Positions 10,700-22,800 are shown, counted from the stretch's first letter. The stretch is 64,000 bases of DNA from Adiantum capillus-veneris (GCA_014529385.2 CM043947.1:97372036-97436035); one strand, 5' to 3'. The notes: generated by a model not told the origin, from the sequence alone. Translations and numbers: made by a program.

Positions 10700-11969
10700 G
10701 TGCATAGAGCATCCAGGTACAAATTGATTGGTGATGTCTTATACATGAAAGGGGATGATCTTGTGTTGAGATGTGTACCTTGGAGGGAGGAGTTTTATAG
10801 AGTGCTGGAAGAGAATCATGAAGGTGCATGTGGAGGACAGTTTGCTCTAAAGATCACCTTGCATAAGATCTTTCAAGAGGGGTATGTATGGCCTAGTTTG
10901 CACAAGGATGTTCACCATTGGTGTAGGTCTTGCAATAACTGTCAAGCATCTGGAAAGAGAGTGTTGAAGCCAAAGCTACAAAAAACAATTATGGCGTTTG
11001 ATGTGTTTGAAAAGTGGGGGATTGATGCAATAGGCCTGTTACCTATCACAAGCAGGGGTAAAAGCTATATTTTGATTGCAGTGGACTATCTCTCTAAATG
11101 GGCACAGGATATATCAATAAAACAAATCACTGCAAAGGATGTGGAAAAATTTGTGTACGATGAAATATGTTGCAAGTTTGGGGTGCCACTAGAGCTACTC
11201 TCGGATAAGGGGCCAGGATTTAGAGCTAAACTACTAGACTTATTATGCACGAAGATGAAGATTAGGAACCAGCATACCACTCCTTATTATCCGTAGTGTA
11301 ATGGATTAAATGAAAGATTCAATGGTGAGTTGGTACAAATTCTTTCAAAAGTGACAGAGCACCAAGAAAAGAATTGGGATTTGGAATTGCCTAGTGCATT
11401 ATGGGCTTACCGTACTTCGGTGAAGACATGTACAGGGTTTAATCCATTTCATTTGGTATATGGAAATGAAGCACTATTGCCTGTGGAAGTAGAGTCGCCT
11501 GCGGTCAAGATGCTAGAGAAGTTGCTTGGGCCGCCTAGCGATGCATTCAAAGAGAGGCTCTTTCAGTTACAAGAGGTTCAGCTGGATAGGATGAGTGCAT
11601 CGGAGCATTATGGGCAGATGCAGGATAAGGCTTTGGCAAAGATAAATGAAAGGGTATCAAGAAGCATGACTTGGTTTTGCGCTACAATAGTAAGTTGGAC
11701 AACACTTCCAAAAGAAGTTTCAAATTAAGTGGGAAGGCCCTCTTAAGGTGGTCGAGTGTTTCCCAAATGGTACATATCAGTTGGCTAACTTGGATGGGGT
11801 TTTACATAAGTCGAGGGTAAATGGATTGCATCTTAAATTGTATCATGCTAGATTGATGATGGTGGAGCAAGATGAGCTGTCTGCAGAACACGTAATGTAT
11901 GTGAGGGATGAGGAGACCTGTGACGCTGCGAGTCTCATATCTCTTTTTGCTGCTACTGATCATGAATGA
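10700..11969 (+). pseudogene. Gypsy integrase, interrupted by stops
   Basis: An HHCC zinc-binding region (HEGACGGQ ... CRSCNNCQ, about 10818-10955) is followed by the catalytic core with VDYLSKWAQ (about 11081) and LSDKGPGF (about 11202). The third catalytic region follows a TAG at 11294-11296 where most relatives have Gln (YYP-stop-CNGLNERFNGE). The C-terminal part (YGNEALLPVEVESPAV, then FPNGTYQLANLDG after a frameshift near 11700) ends at 11967. The enzyme would insert cDNA into the genome. Confidence 0.85.
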
Positions 11970-11996
11970 TCTAGTAGGCTAAGGATGGGCAAATTA

Positions 11997-12800
11997 TGTT
12001 AGGAGTTTTTTGGAAGAAGGGATTGTGCATATGTATATACACATGCATGGTGCATAAAATAAAGGATTGCCCATTTTCCAGAGCCAGGTGGTTGAGTGGG
12101 GCCCACACGTGTATAGGTAGGACAACCTGTGCATAGTGCATTGATTTTCACTATCACCATTACAAGTGTGTTTTTTCTATAATAATGAGGAGTTGGTAGC
12201 ACGTAAAACTTCTCGAGGAAGCTATCCATGGGCCGACGACATGAGGTAGGCAAGTGCGTCAGATGGCATCTAGTGGCGTCAGGAGGTCGAATGGGGTCAA
12301 TATTTGCACGTGGATAAGTATAGACACAAAGTGGGTGTTTTCTTGTGATAATTATGCAGAAAGGTCATCATGAGGACCATCTTTTGGGGCCATTTCATGT
12401 GGTGGTGGGATGCATTATTGGAAAAAGTTGAGTGCCAAGTGTGTGAATGGATGCAGCAGGGTTAAACTATGCACTGCGAGGCCACTTTTTGGCCTGTTCG
12501 GGGTTCGTTTGAGGTCAACTAAAAGGCCAAAGGTGCCCAAGTAATATAGCTAAGTGTGGGAATGAAAAAAACTGAGAGAGGACCAGAAAAAATGTGGAGA
12601 GAAGAGGAGGAACAACTGCAACTGAGTTTTTGCTGTTTTTGGAGGCTGTCTTGGCCATAAACTGCTCATCCGAGGTCGGATTTGAGCAATTTGACATTGT
12701 AGACTGGGGTTTTGGGCTGTTCTGGACGTAATGGTGCTGTCCATTTTTCCAAGCTTCTTACTATTTTTCAGCTGTTTTGGCTATGTAAGTTTCTCCTATG
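11997..12800 (+). repeat. 3' LTR of the 5.7-12.8 kb gypsy element
   Basis: Second copy of the 5692-6497 repeat, directly after the end of pol. Its right edge abuts AGCGA at 12801-12805. The purine-rich aaggatgggcaaa just before it may be the polypurine tract, though it is not a strong one. Confidence 0.85.
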
Positions 12801-12805
12801 AGCGA

Positions 12806-13990
12806 AGCTTCTACTCCAATTTGTGATTGTATCTGGCATATTTTACCCATACTGTGTGAGCTATTTGCCCCATTGGTGTTTGCCCAAGCTCAATTGTATC
12901 TAAACATCAGAAATTTTCCTCTTTTGAGCTGAGTTTTTTGGGTGTGTGTCTCTCTGTGTGGAGTGGGCAAATGGATAGTGTCTCTCTTGTCACTCCATCG
13001 GTGTGTTCCCTGTCTTGGCCAAGTGGGTTGTGTAAGCCGAGTGGTTCTCCATAGTGTGTGTGCGTATCATCCCAAGAGTGTGTGTCGGGTCATTATGGAG
13101 GTATTGTGTGTGTTTCCATCCCGCTCATAGTGACATTGCTAATTCCTTCCCCCCCCCCCCCCCCCCCCCCCCCCCTCAAGTGCAAGAAATCAAAAGAGAG
13201 CAGATGAAGCCAGACACGGCTACCTCCTCCCAAAGTTACCAAATGTGGATTCAAGGTGGACCAATCACATCCCACATGCCCAAATTGAAAGAGGAACTTC
13301 TATATAAACCATTTTTGAGCCTTTTTTCATGCTTTTTGCCGGAGTAGGCTCCTTGCTAGGGCCTTGAGCCGGTGAGCATGCAGAGAGCCAAGATAGAGTG
13401 TGTGTGTGAGTTCTTGGGTTGGATTTTTTGTGCAGAGGTGTGTGCCTGCAAAGCCGCAAGTGCGTGTTTTCTTGTGGAGGGACCATGTGGGTGTGCCGTT
13501 TGATGTAAATGAGTTGTAAAGAGTATTTGAGTAGTGGTGAAGCCTCCATTGTGTTTCTCTCGCGTCATTTTCCCTTCCCCCTTCTCTTTCCTTGCTCTTG
13601 TGTCTCTCCTTGGTGGCGGCAGTGTGGATGTGTGTGCCCCCCCTTGGATCAACGGTGTTTTGAGTGAGAGAGTGAGATTGAGTGGCCGAGTACGTGTGTA
13701 AGGGCAGAGACAGACTGTGGCAGTAGGTGTGCATTGTGTGGTGGATTTGTGGAGTGTGTGAGATTAGGAAGAGAGTAGGCGATGGTCTGATAGTGTGAAG
13801 TGTGTTTTTGAAGGTGTTTTCTAAGAGGACAGGGGCGCTGTGGATACCTTGAGCTATAGAGAGGCCCTTGTGTTTGTGCCAGGTGTGTTCCCCCATTCCC
13901 CCTCTCCAACGTCATGATTTTGCAAGTGTCTTGTGTGAAGTCCGAGTGGAGGAATAGCACAATGCACAACATCAAAAACCACTTTTTCAT
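12806..13990. other. Non-coding, GT-rich stretch right of the gypsy element
   Basis: No coding frame with recognisable motifs. It holds many TGTG runs, a 27-base poly-C run and a TATATAAAC sequence near 13301 that could belong to an old LTR promoter. Confidence 0.4.
13149..13175 (+). repeat. Poly-C run of 27
   Basis: Uninterrupted C homopolymer. Length is likely to be assembly-sensitive. Confidence 0.9.
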
Positions 13991-13992
13991 TC

Positions 13993-15452
13993 TTGACAGA
14001 ACTATGGGAATTTGTATTCTGTCCAAAGCCAGTTGATAGTTCTTTTCACAGTAGTAAATCTTTGGGAACATGCAGTGTTTGTGGGATTGAAAGGCTCTTG
14101 TTGTGTCCCATTGAAGAGAGTGATGGTATCTCGAGAATGACTGTCAAGCTTTTTGACAAGGTTTCTACACAAGAAAAGGATGAAGAAGGTCTAGGTAAAT
14201 GTTGAAAAGACCTCGTGGTTCAGCAACTTAATCCGATGAGTTTCATTTCTATGCTCTGAGGGAAACTAGGGAAGTTTATCAAACAAAACTACTTGTACAG
14301 GTGGCAAGCTCAACAGTTCAAGGAGTGTTTGGCCAATTTTCTTGATGATGTAGTGGTGTCTATAGTGGATTTTGCAGATAATTAATCCTTCAAGGTGCAG
14401 AACGAGATCCAATCAATGGATTGGTATTCATCTTAGGTCACAAATTTTGTACACAGATCATACTTATGTGATGTGCTTGGTGCTATACAAAAGATGACTC
14501 ACTTCTACATCTCTGATGACAAGACACACAACACTTTGTTTGTGTAGCACTGCACAATGAATGGCTGAAAAGACACGACTATAGTGTCAAGCGACATTGG
14601 GTGTGGTCGGATGGTGCTGCATCACAATTCAAAGCAAGGCGGCCATTCTATTTTAATGCATGATTCTTCAATATGACATGTGTCTAAATGACTCACAATT
14701 TCTTTGCTTCAAGCCATGGAAAGGGTGAACACGACGGGGCTAGTATAGTGGTCAAAAGAGCCCTCACACAGGAGCAGTTGAAATCTGACCGGTGGGAGTT
14801 GCATAACGCTTCAAGCGTTATTGCATTCTTGAATGCAACTCTCAAAAATCAATACCCACAGACAAGCAAGAAAGTCGAATGTGATTTCTGGGAGGTCAAG
14901 CTCAGTGATGTCGATAGAGTTATAGAGTGGGATTGCAAGTGCATGACAGGGTCTCGATCCTAGCACCGTGTCAATGGATACAGTCAGACGGATATGCATG
15001 GACTAAGGCACAAACTACTCTCTTGCTTTTGTGGTGCGTGCATCAAAGGTCAATGGAGGAGATGTGCCAACAAAGATCATGTGCATGGGTGGGTATACTT
15101 GCAAATACAACCCATAGTTACGGATGAAAGCAATGGAGAAGCGTCGAGCAAGGATGAGGATGAATACTCCCCCATGTATGGTGGCCACCACGATGACCTA
15201 AGCGATGCCTTGATGGTTGGCCAGAACTTTGCAATGACTACAAAGGAGTTAGGTGCAGACTTCTACATCCTAAAATGCACCAACACAAAGCACGTAGCCA
15301 AAACAAAGGAAAAGGATCAAGGGCACAACATCATTAAGAAGAATTTGTATGTGGTTGAGGGACTATTCTATGACAAGGTAAATGGCCAAGATGATACTTA
15401 TGTCCTTTTGGACAACAAACCCACTTCTCTAATCTACTTCCATCTGGTGTGA
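13993..15452 (+). pseudogene. Decayed ORF of an unnamed eukaryotic family (SDGA..QFK / HGKGEHDGA)
   Basis: Successive frames give CSVCGIERLLLCPIEE (about 14072), FLDDVVVSIVDFAD (about 14341), KMTHFYISDDKTHNTLF (about 14492), WSDGAASQFKARRPFYF (about 14607) and MTHNFFASSHGKGEHDGAS (from 14688), then a Cys-containing tail to 15452. I recall similar uncharacterised proteins with SDGA-QFK and HGKG-DG blocks in seed-free plants and some animals, and suspect a transposon-derived nuclease-like protein, but have no firm function. At least three frameshifts and several stops interrupt it; two stops (near 14436 and 14547) are TAG where Gln fits. It has no intact neighbour. Confidence 0.5.
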
Positions 15453-15749
15453 TGCATCAGGTTTTCCATGTCCCTGAGGGAAGGTGAGCATAATGTATAT
15501 TATATGTCAAATGGCATATTTGAGCAAATCTATAACAACATGCCCCCAAAGAAGAACTTGTAAGATTTATCTCTGTAATTTTGACTTTGTCTAGCACTTT
15601 TAACAATAGCTAGCACTTTTTTTTAAAATAAAAATAAAAAGGAGGCAGTGAGCTATATTGAAGAGAGTAAGGAAGGATTACATCAAGGCTGGGGGGAGGG
15701 ATTGCCTACTACCCTCTAAAATTACAGCTAATCACCCCTGCTGAAAAGC

Positions 15750-16390
15750 TAGCACTTTTCATAGTAGAGTGATAAAAGATGTCTTTTTAAAACACTTGAA
15801 AGCACTTCTGAGCACTTGGCCAATTGACCGGCACTTTACTAGCCCCCTGAACCACTTTACTAGTCCCCAGAAACACTTAAAAGCACTTTTGAGCACTTTA
15901 CCAGCCGCCTGTACCACTTGACCAGCTCTTTGGACCACTTAGGACCACCTAACCAACACTTTTAAGCACTTTATACTACTTGACAAGCACTATGAACCAC
16001 TTGACCACACCCTAAACCACTTGTCCATCACTTTATACCACTTGACAAGCATTCTGAACCACCTGACCAACACTTTGAACCACTTGACCAACCCCCTGAA
16101 CCACTTGGACAACACTTTGTTCCACTTAACCACAATTTACCAACCCCCTAAAATACTTGACCATCTCTTGGACCGCTTAGGACCTCCTGACGAGCACTTT
16201 TAAGCACTTTATACCACTTGACCAGCTCTTTGGACCACTTAGGACAACCTGACGAGCACTTTGGACCACTTGACCAGCACTTTTGACCACCTGACTAGCA
16301 CTTTGAAGCACTTTATACTACTTGACAAGCACTATTGACCACCACCCACTTTAAACCACTTGACCACTTAATCAATACTTAACACAAATT
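15750..16390. repeat. Degenerate CACTT-rich tandem repeat field
   Basis: Dozens of short units such as CCACTTGACCAGCACTTT, GGACCACTTAGGACC and GAGCACTTTTAAGCACTTT follow each other at roughly 10-21 bp. The pentamer CACTT is shared by nearly all. Reading frames in it have no domain. The opposite-strand equivalent dominates 42005-42770. Confidence 0.85.
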
Positions 16391-16502
16391 CTAGTTTACA
16401 ACAGAAATAACAATTGACTTTCAAAATTCTTCATAGTATATTCAGGTTTAGATACAAGGACAGTTTGCTTTACAGGGAGTTAGCTTTTTCAAGGAGTAAA
16501 GT

Positions 16503-17337
16503 CAGTCAGTTAGTAGACTGCTCTGGCCATTCTTGCCGATGTGGCCGCTTATAATTGGTTGTTGGACCTAGCATTTTTGGTGCAAGAATTTTGTGCTGTG
16601 CTCGTACTTTTCCATGTGCCAGATTCCAGTTCATTTGTGCAAGTTCATCCATCCTGGCATCAAATGGACATTCCCTAACAGTCTTGGCTCTGTCAGGAGT
16701 CTCAGCCCACTGTATGATAAATGAGGCAACATCTTCTTTGAGGAAATTTTCCCACTGCCTCTCATTTTGCTTTTCTATCCCAGGCACAATGACAAAATTA
16801 CTGGGATAATTGAAGTATAAAGGGAATCATCCAGCAGTAAAGTGCTAGACTTATTGAACTTAGGAAAGAGGTGCCAAAAGGTTTCAAGTTTTTTGAAAAA
16901 CATTTGCTTTGGGGGGTTTCCAAATTCCCAACTGCTAACATGGCAGCAGTTCTATGCCAGCCACCCACTCAAACAACGCTTGGCCTGAGATAGGCACTTG
17001 TCCATACCCTTCTCAAGATTTTGGCAGGCGTGTAGCGACCATAGAAAAGTCTCTGCTATCAAACTGAGTCCAAGCAGTAATAATTTTGCATCATTCCATA
17101 CATAGTAGGTGACGGTATCATCCCCCTTTATTTTGTCAAAGTACAACATGTTTAAATCTGGAACCAATCCTTTGCGCTTATCATGCACACAAGCAAGCAC
17201 ATTGTTGAAGTCTACAATTACTGCCAAATCTCTATGGACTGGGAAGCAAGACATTTTGTAGCAAGGAAGCTGGCGATCAATGTGCTCTACCTCATCAGTG
17301 GGTGGTGGGGGTTTTGAGCCAACCACACGAATTTTAA
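16503..17337 (-). pseudogene. Downstream exon(s) of an FCP1/NIF-like HAD phosphatase gene
   Basis: Read on the minus strand, a pyrimidine-rich acceptor ending in AG (17338-17339) opens a frame KIRVVGSKPPPPTDE, then LAVIVDFNNVLACVHD (HAD motif-I region, second acidic residue replaced by Asn), SACQNLEKG-like HACQNLEKGMDKC, KKLETFWHLFPKFNK and LLLDDSLY (motif IV DD), ending KMLGPTTNYK...STN-stop. Plant FCP1/NLI-interacting-factor-like proteins share this layout; they remove phosphate from proteins or are catalytically degenerate. A TAG at 16952-16954 and a one-base shift near 16800 break it. The upstream exon is at 41348-41700, separated by the giant retrotransposon. Confidence 0.6.
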
Positions 17338-17383
17338 CTACACAGGACAAATGGAAAGAAACTAAGAGAGAATACTTAGATTT

Positions 17384-17388
17384 ATATT
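17384..17388. repeat. Target-site duplication ATATT, left
   Basis: Identical to 40999-41003. Together they bracket the giant element exactly at its LTR ends. Confidence 0.85.
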
Positions 17389-18306
17389 TGTGGGAGGGCA
17401 TGTCTAACCTCACCATCCTATCTTATTGCAGTATTAGCGAGAACCACGATTAATTTGTCAAACCATGGGACGAAGCTGACTCGACTAGTACATAGAGGCT
17501 ACAAGAGGTTGTCAATCTCTCGGAAAACAACTAACAACTCGCATCTAACTCAAGTTACACTCAAGTGACTGAAATCACCAAAAGCCAATCGCTCATCGAT
17601 AAACAATTCACATCCGTTATAGCATCAAACGACGTCCAAACGTAACGAAACTTCTAGGACAATTTTATAAGACCTATACACACATGCCTATGGCCTCAAA
17701 CCCCACTTTAGGTCAAGTTCCAAAATCACGATTATTAACAACAGTGGATTTTTGACCTAGTCGTTTTCGACCTAGAATGCATCTAAATGCTTAGCAATAA
17801 TTCCCCAATACCCCACCTATGCTTAGTTTTTGATTTAAAAGTGTAAATTCCTATTTATGATGAAATTAGGCCGCAGGTCGGCGACGCCAAAGGCTACGAA
17901 ATACTGTAAATGGCTTACATCAATGCGCAGAGCTCTTACCTGCGGTAGCAATGCAACAAACGCATTTGCAATGTGACAATCGGAGAGGGAGTAGGAAGCA
18001 CAAGAAGGAGAGAACTGAGCACCGTTAGCTCACACTGTGTATTTCTTATCCAAAAACTTGTAAAAACTTATAAAAATTGGCTTTTATACCTTAGCCAAGA
18101 TTTTTGAGTGGCCAAAACTAATAATCTGGAGTTCTACCAAAGCTCGAAATTAACTGGCTGATACAATCTGACAGCTTGTAGCCCCGACTCATTAATTACA
18201 AAGATTACCAAGAAAATAGGAGTTACAATATTCTCGATTTATCAAAATAATAATTGTTACAAGGAGAACTCCGAAAAATGGTGTCCGCATTAGCTTGCTG
18301 CTAACA
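17389..18306 (-). repeat. 3' LTR of the giant gypsy element (918 bp)
   Basis: Its two ends match the shorter 5' LTR at 40786-40998. On the minus strand it starts TGTTAGCAGCAAGC and ends CCCACA. A GGTATAAAAGCC sequence (about 18082-18093, minus strand) is a plausible TATA box. A degenerate half of the element's palindrome motif lies near 17724-17739. Confidence 0.9.
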
Positions 18307-18320
18307 TTCCCCCCCTCCTC
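18307..18320 (-). promoter_or_regulatory. Polypurine tract (plus-strand DNA primer site)
   Basis: On the minus strand GAGGAGGGGGGGAA lies immediately before the LTR start TGTTAGC. The position and purine run are those of a retrotransposon polypurine tract. Confidence 0.85.
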
Positions 18321-18355
18321 GCGTGTGTCGTCCCTTGACACAACTTTGGGCTGAA

Positions 18356-21300
18356 TTAGTCTTTGGGTTCACGACGGGCGAGGCGGTCTTTAAGTGCTTC
18401 CAGTACCTTTTGGTATCTGATTCTTCGTTCTTTGTCAAGCACTTGCAAAAATTTCATGGTGACTTGGTTTTTCAGTTCCACCGCTGAGTAGCCCACAAAT
18501 TTGGATGTGAGGTTGCTAATCACTGGTGCAAATATCTTTGTTTGCCAGGTGAAGAATCCAGTGTAGAATGCTTCTTCAAAGGCTAGTATATTATGCAAGG
18601 GAAGGAACATGCATCTGGCATAGAATCTGTAAAGGATTTCTTCTGAAGGTTTCTCACTCAGATCATAACATAAGCCTTTGTTTCCTTCCAAGAATGAGAG
18701 CCATGGAGCTCCTGTCTACTCAGGCTCATTAAAAACTTGTATGCATGTGAGTAGCATCCTGCAGATCTTATATAGCATTGCACAGGAGAGATCTGGCAGA
18801 CTCTTGAAGAATGACATGGCACTTGTTAGGGTTTTCACCATGTATTCCTCCGTCGCTTGGACTCTCTCTGGAGCTGCAGCCTGGGGAAGTTGAGCCAAGT
18901 TGGCCTCTTCTTCTATAGTGCTTCATGCGCTTGCCATGTCCTTACTTTGGGTACATGACAGAATGTTGGATCTTTTTGTAAGGCTGCAGGTGCTCTTGTG
19001 AATAGAATCAGGTATCTCGGATTCTTGTTCAGCCAGCTTAACCTCCGCTTCGGGTGGTCTTTATCTGCGCCATCTTCTTGCATATCCTTGTACATCCTTT
19101 CTTTTACCTGTAAAAGTTCTACCTTGATGAGAGGGTACGGCAGGGATAGTTGGTGCCATTGAGCGTTGATTTGATTGGGAGTGAGTGGAGTGATGTTGAC
19201 AGAGTGTAAAACTCTCAACTCCCAATCCATAGCGGCCTTCCACTGCTCATCCACCTCTAAGGTGATCTTCTCCTTTAGTGCGTCTTCTTCAGCTTTTGAT
19301 AGCTGGACCATGGCACTATATCTTCCTCTGTAATGTGGACCTGAAAGTCTTCATCACTACTCGACTCTGCTGTGGACTACGTCTCAAATTCAACAAACGA
19401 GACCGAGGGAATGTCAATTTGGGGCGGCTCTGAAGTGCCTACCTCTTCTTGTGTGTCGGGCATCTTTCCATCTTTGAGGAGTTGATTTAGGTGCTTGAGT
19501 TCTGCTATCTCCTTTAGGAGCTCCTCCTCTCTTTGGACCCGCATCAGTGCCAGGTCTCTGTGCTGTGACTGTTCGAGCTTTAATTCCACTTCTAAATCCT
19601 TGTTTTTCTTTTCAAGTGACTTGTACACTTTATCTGTTCCCTTGATCGAGGCCACGATTGGATTTTCTCCGATTTGCCGCAAGAAAATGGCGTGATCATT
19701 GATTCTCTGTTCAGAATATTGCAGAGAAGCGTTGGCTACATCTAACTGCACTTGAATTTTCTGAGATGACAGAGAGGTGGTAAGAAGTTTATTCGTGACT
19801 TCTATCAGCTGCTCGTCTTTCACCTTGCACGCATCAGATAATTTAGTGAGGAGGTCACCTAACTCCTCCATTTCCTTTTGTTGTTTGTCCCTGGCTATCT
19901 GATGCTGTTCCGCTTCTGTCTTTAGCTCTTGCACTTGCCTTTGGAGATCAGTGATAATAATCATCCTGCTTTCGAGCTCTCCTTGAAGAGCATTGATGAC
20001 CATTTCTAGTTCCTTGGCCTTTGTGCTGCGGTTTAAGGTTGCTAAGCGGAGTTTCTCCATCACGTCTTGCATCTGCCTTACATACTCATTTACTTGTAAA
20101 ATAACTTCGTCATTGGACTACCACTCCTCCTGTCTTTCTAGTTGAGATGTAATTGCAGCCTCCTGTGTTTCTTTTTGCTGTGTTGTAAGTGCTGGTGGTT
20201 CTGTAGAGGTAGATGGTTGTTATTCTCCTTGGCCATCCCGAGGCTTTGATGCCTCGGCAGTTTCTGGCTGAATGGAAGTAGATGGTGTGGTCTCAATCCT
20301 TACAGTCTATTCAGGTGCTGGCCTTTCTGCCTTCTCTGGCTCGAGCTCCTTCTCATGTGTAGTGGTATGCCCTTTTTCTATATCTACTTCCTTATCAGTT
20401 TCTTCTACCGGCTTTTGAGTTTCTTTTGCTGCCTGCTTCGGTTCTGGCTCGGCTTCTTTTTCCTCATGTCCTTCGGTGTGGTCAACTTTTTGTGTAGCTT
20501 CTATTCGGTGGGTGAATTCAAAATCTTTTTCTTTTTCAGTCTCTCCTTCTTCATTGGTACCTTGGCTTGGTGGTGATGGTGGTGGGCTAGGCATGGGATG
20601 GTCCTGTTGTTCCAACGGCGGTGAGGTGGGTCGGGGAGATGCCTCGCTTTGCTCTTGAGTAGTCGCTTCCTCAGCTTTCTTTGCCGCTTCTTTTGCCTCT
20701 TTCAGCTTTAGGGCTTCGGCCTCTGGGTACATTATTTCTAAATAATCTTTTGGATCCTCGGCCTCTTTTCTTGTATGATGCTTTGTTAGAGGTCCTTTCA
20801 GTCTTGTGGGTACCCACTTTTCTGGGTCCTTTCCTTGTGCTTGCCTGCTGCATTAGTAAGCCTGTTTTTCTCTTTCGAAACATGCTTGTTTTTGAGATGG
20901 CTCCTCTTGGTGGGAAACCACAACTTTCCTCTTCATCTCTTCCCTCGTAGCTCTCTTTTCTTCGTTGTCAGAGATCTCGTTGCGGTACCGCTCTGATGAG
21001 CTGTCATCTGATTTATCACCTGATTTAAAAGATCTTTTACCTGATCTTGTAGCTTTTGGAGAGGGTTGTGCTGCCAAGATCCATGTATTCTGATCCGGAA
21101 CATGCGGTAGGTTGTCAGCCATGTCGATGGCATGATAGGCTATTCTTGTCAACACTTCTGGCGCACCCAAGTATGTGATTTTATCCTCCTTCTTGGTGCC
21201 CTTTAAGGTTGTCAAGACATACTGCGCGTGGTCCATAGGATGCCTTGTTGTTGACTTCAAAACATGAGTAAAGGTGGTGGCCACGGCGTGGTTTGGTGTC

Positions 21301-21902
21301 ATATACCTTGGTGGCCTTTTTGCAAGGAAATGGAAGTGTTGATGGTACAGACGGACTGGCTCTTCCACCTGTTTGTGGATGAGATCGACGGATGTAGCTG
21401 CGGCTGTCTCCTTGGTTAATGTGCCTACGGTCTTCCTGTCTCTTGCCTGCATGGTCATTTCTTCAGTGGGGCAGTCTGAGCGCCTCTGCCACTATTTCTT
21501 TTGTAATTACTACCTCAACCTTGTTCCCTTGGGTGTTTGATATCTGGGCGGTTCCGTCTTCTTTGATTGTGGACAGAAGCTCGTAAGCTTTCTGAAAGTC
21601 CACTCCGCAAGGCTCTTGTTCATAGAAATGTCTGAGCCCCAACCTGCAGTTAGCCTCTTTGGTTTCTGGCTTTGCAGCTACATCAAGACCTCTTTAGGCA
21701 GGATTTGCAACTCCACCTGATGCCCGTCTTCACTCTTGAATCTTTCAGTGAAGACTGTGGTGTGGTGTTCTTCCAGCTGTTCTTTAGAAAGATAGGATGC
21801 TTTTGCCGCCTTAACTGACTTGGGGTCCAGTTGATCCGCAGGAAGTTCTTGTAGTTTCTCTTTTTGGTTTAGCTTCTTCTTGGCCGTCTCTGCGGCTTGC
21901 AT
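18356..21902 (-). pseudogene. Extra downstream ORF (ORF3) of the giant element, about 1180 codons
   Basis: On the minus strand one long frame family runs from MQAAETAKKKLNQ (21902) to RLARREPKD-stop (18356), broken by stops and small shifts. The N-terminal third holds YEQEPCGVDFQKAYELLSTI and RYMTPNHAVATTFTHVL (about 21290). The middle is acidic and Pro/Glu/Lys-rich (20307-20732). Then comes a long coiled coil (19377-20072) and a basic C-terminus. Stops near 20870, 20310, 20255, 20119 and 19380 can each be one C-to-T change in a Gln codon. The place between integrase and 3' LTR is where Athila-type elements carry an env-like ORF. No signal peptide or clear membrane segment is visible. Function unknown. 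Confidence 0.6.
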
Positions 21903-22079
21903 TGCTCCTGTTCAGTGAATAGAGTGCAAAGTTAGCAAATTTGTTGGATTTTTCTCTGGAATGTCCTTTTAGACTGAAATGTTGATAATCTGGTCCAAAT
22001 TGCTTCAAATCAATTTTTGAACAAGCAAAGATGAATAAAATCATGCAAGGAATAAAACTGTATGGTCAAAAGAAAAATT

Positions 22080-22800
22080 TGCAACCAAAGTAAATAATCG
22101 CGATTATTTACAACTGAGAAAAATTTTCAACTTTTTGCAAACTTGACTTTATAGGCTTAAAGTATATGCCAAATACATGCTTTGAGTGAAATATGGGCTC
22201 ATTTGGATGCACAGGTTGAAAATGGTACCAGATTTTGGCTTTAGGTCTCTGAAACAGTAAATATAAAGGAAAATTGAGATTTTGAAATCCAAATTGATTC
22301 AAAGTTGGCTAGTGGGCTTATCACAACATGTACTTTGGATGTGTGATGGCCAAATATCAAAATTCCCGAATTTTGATCAAAAAGTAAATAATCGCGATCA
22401 TTAAATTTTTCTCCAAAATTGATATTTTTTGGCACAAATTGGTTCTAAGCATGGTATAGACCTTGGGTATGAGATATGAGGTGATTTGCATCAAGAAAAG
22501 TTGTTCATAACCCAGATTTTGGCTTGCAAAGACTTCTTTGCATTTTTTGGCAATTTTACAAGTAATGGGTGGTGATTTTGGCTCATACTTGATTTTTGGC
22601 ATGTTATAGGTGTTTAAGTGTGTACACATGATAGGGAGGTGATTTGACAATTTCCAAGTAAAACTGATGCAAAAGTAAATAATCACAATTATTAACTTCA
22701 GTGGCAAAAACTTTGTAAAACTCACAAATTTTGACCTAGACATGTTTCATACACCTAATACAAGTCCTAAATTGAATTTGGTCAAGTTTGATCATGCCGG
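22080..22800. repeat. 3' palindrome-repeat array of the giant element
   Basis: Units of about 292 bp carry a palindrome built on the half-site GTAAATAATCG: perfect at 22090-22111, one or two mismatches at 22384-22405 and 22675-22696. Flanking unit sequence (for example gggcttatcacaacatg near 22315) recurs in the 5' leader array near 39712, so the arrays are homologous. The DNA is AT-rich and non-coding. Confidence 0.85.

Larger units (their letters stand above)
5692..12800 (+). mobile_element. Complete Ty3/gypsy (Tat-like) LTR retrotransposon, decayed
   Basis: LTRs of about 805 bp (5692-6497 and 11997-12800) start TGTTAGGAG and enclose gag, protease, RT, RNase H, a second RNase H and integrase in that order. 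The five bases AGCGA flank it at 5687-5691 and 12801-12805, a target-site duplication. The extra plant-type RNase H between RT/RNase H and integrase marks the Tat lineage. Many stops and frameshifts make it non-autonomous. I find no clear primer-binding site just after 6497. Confidence 0.85.
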
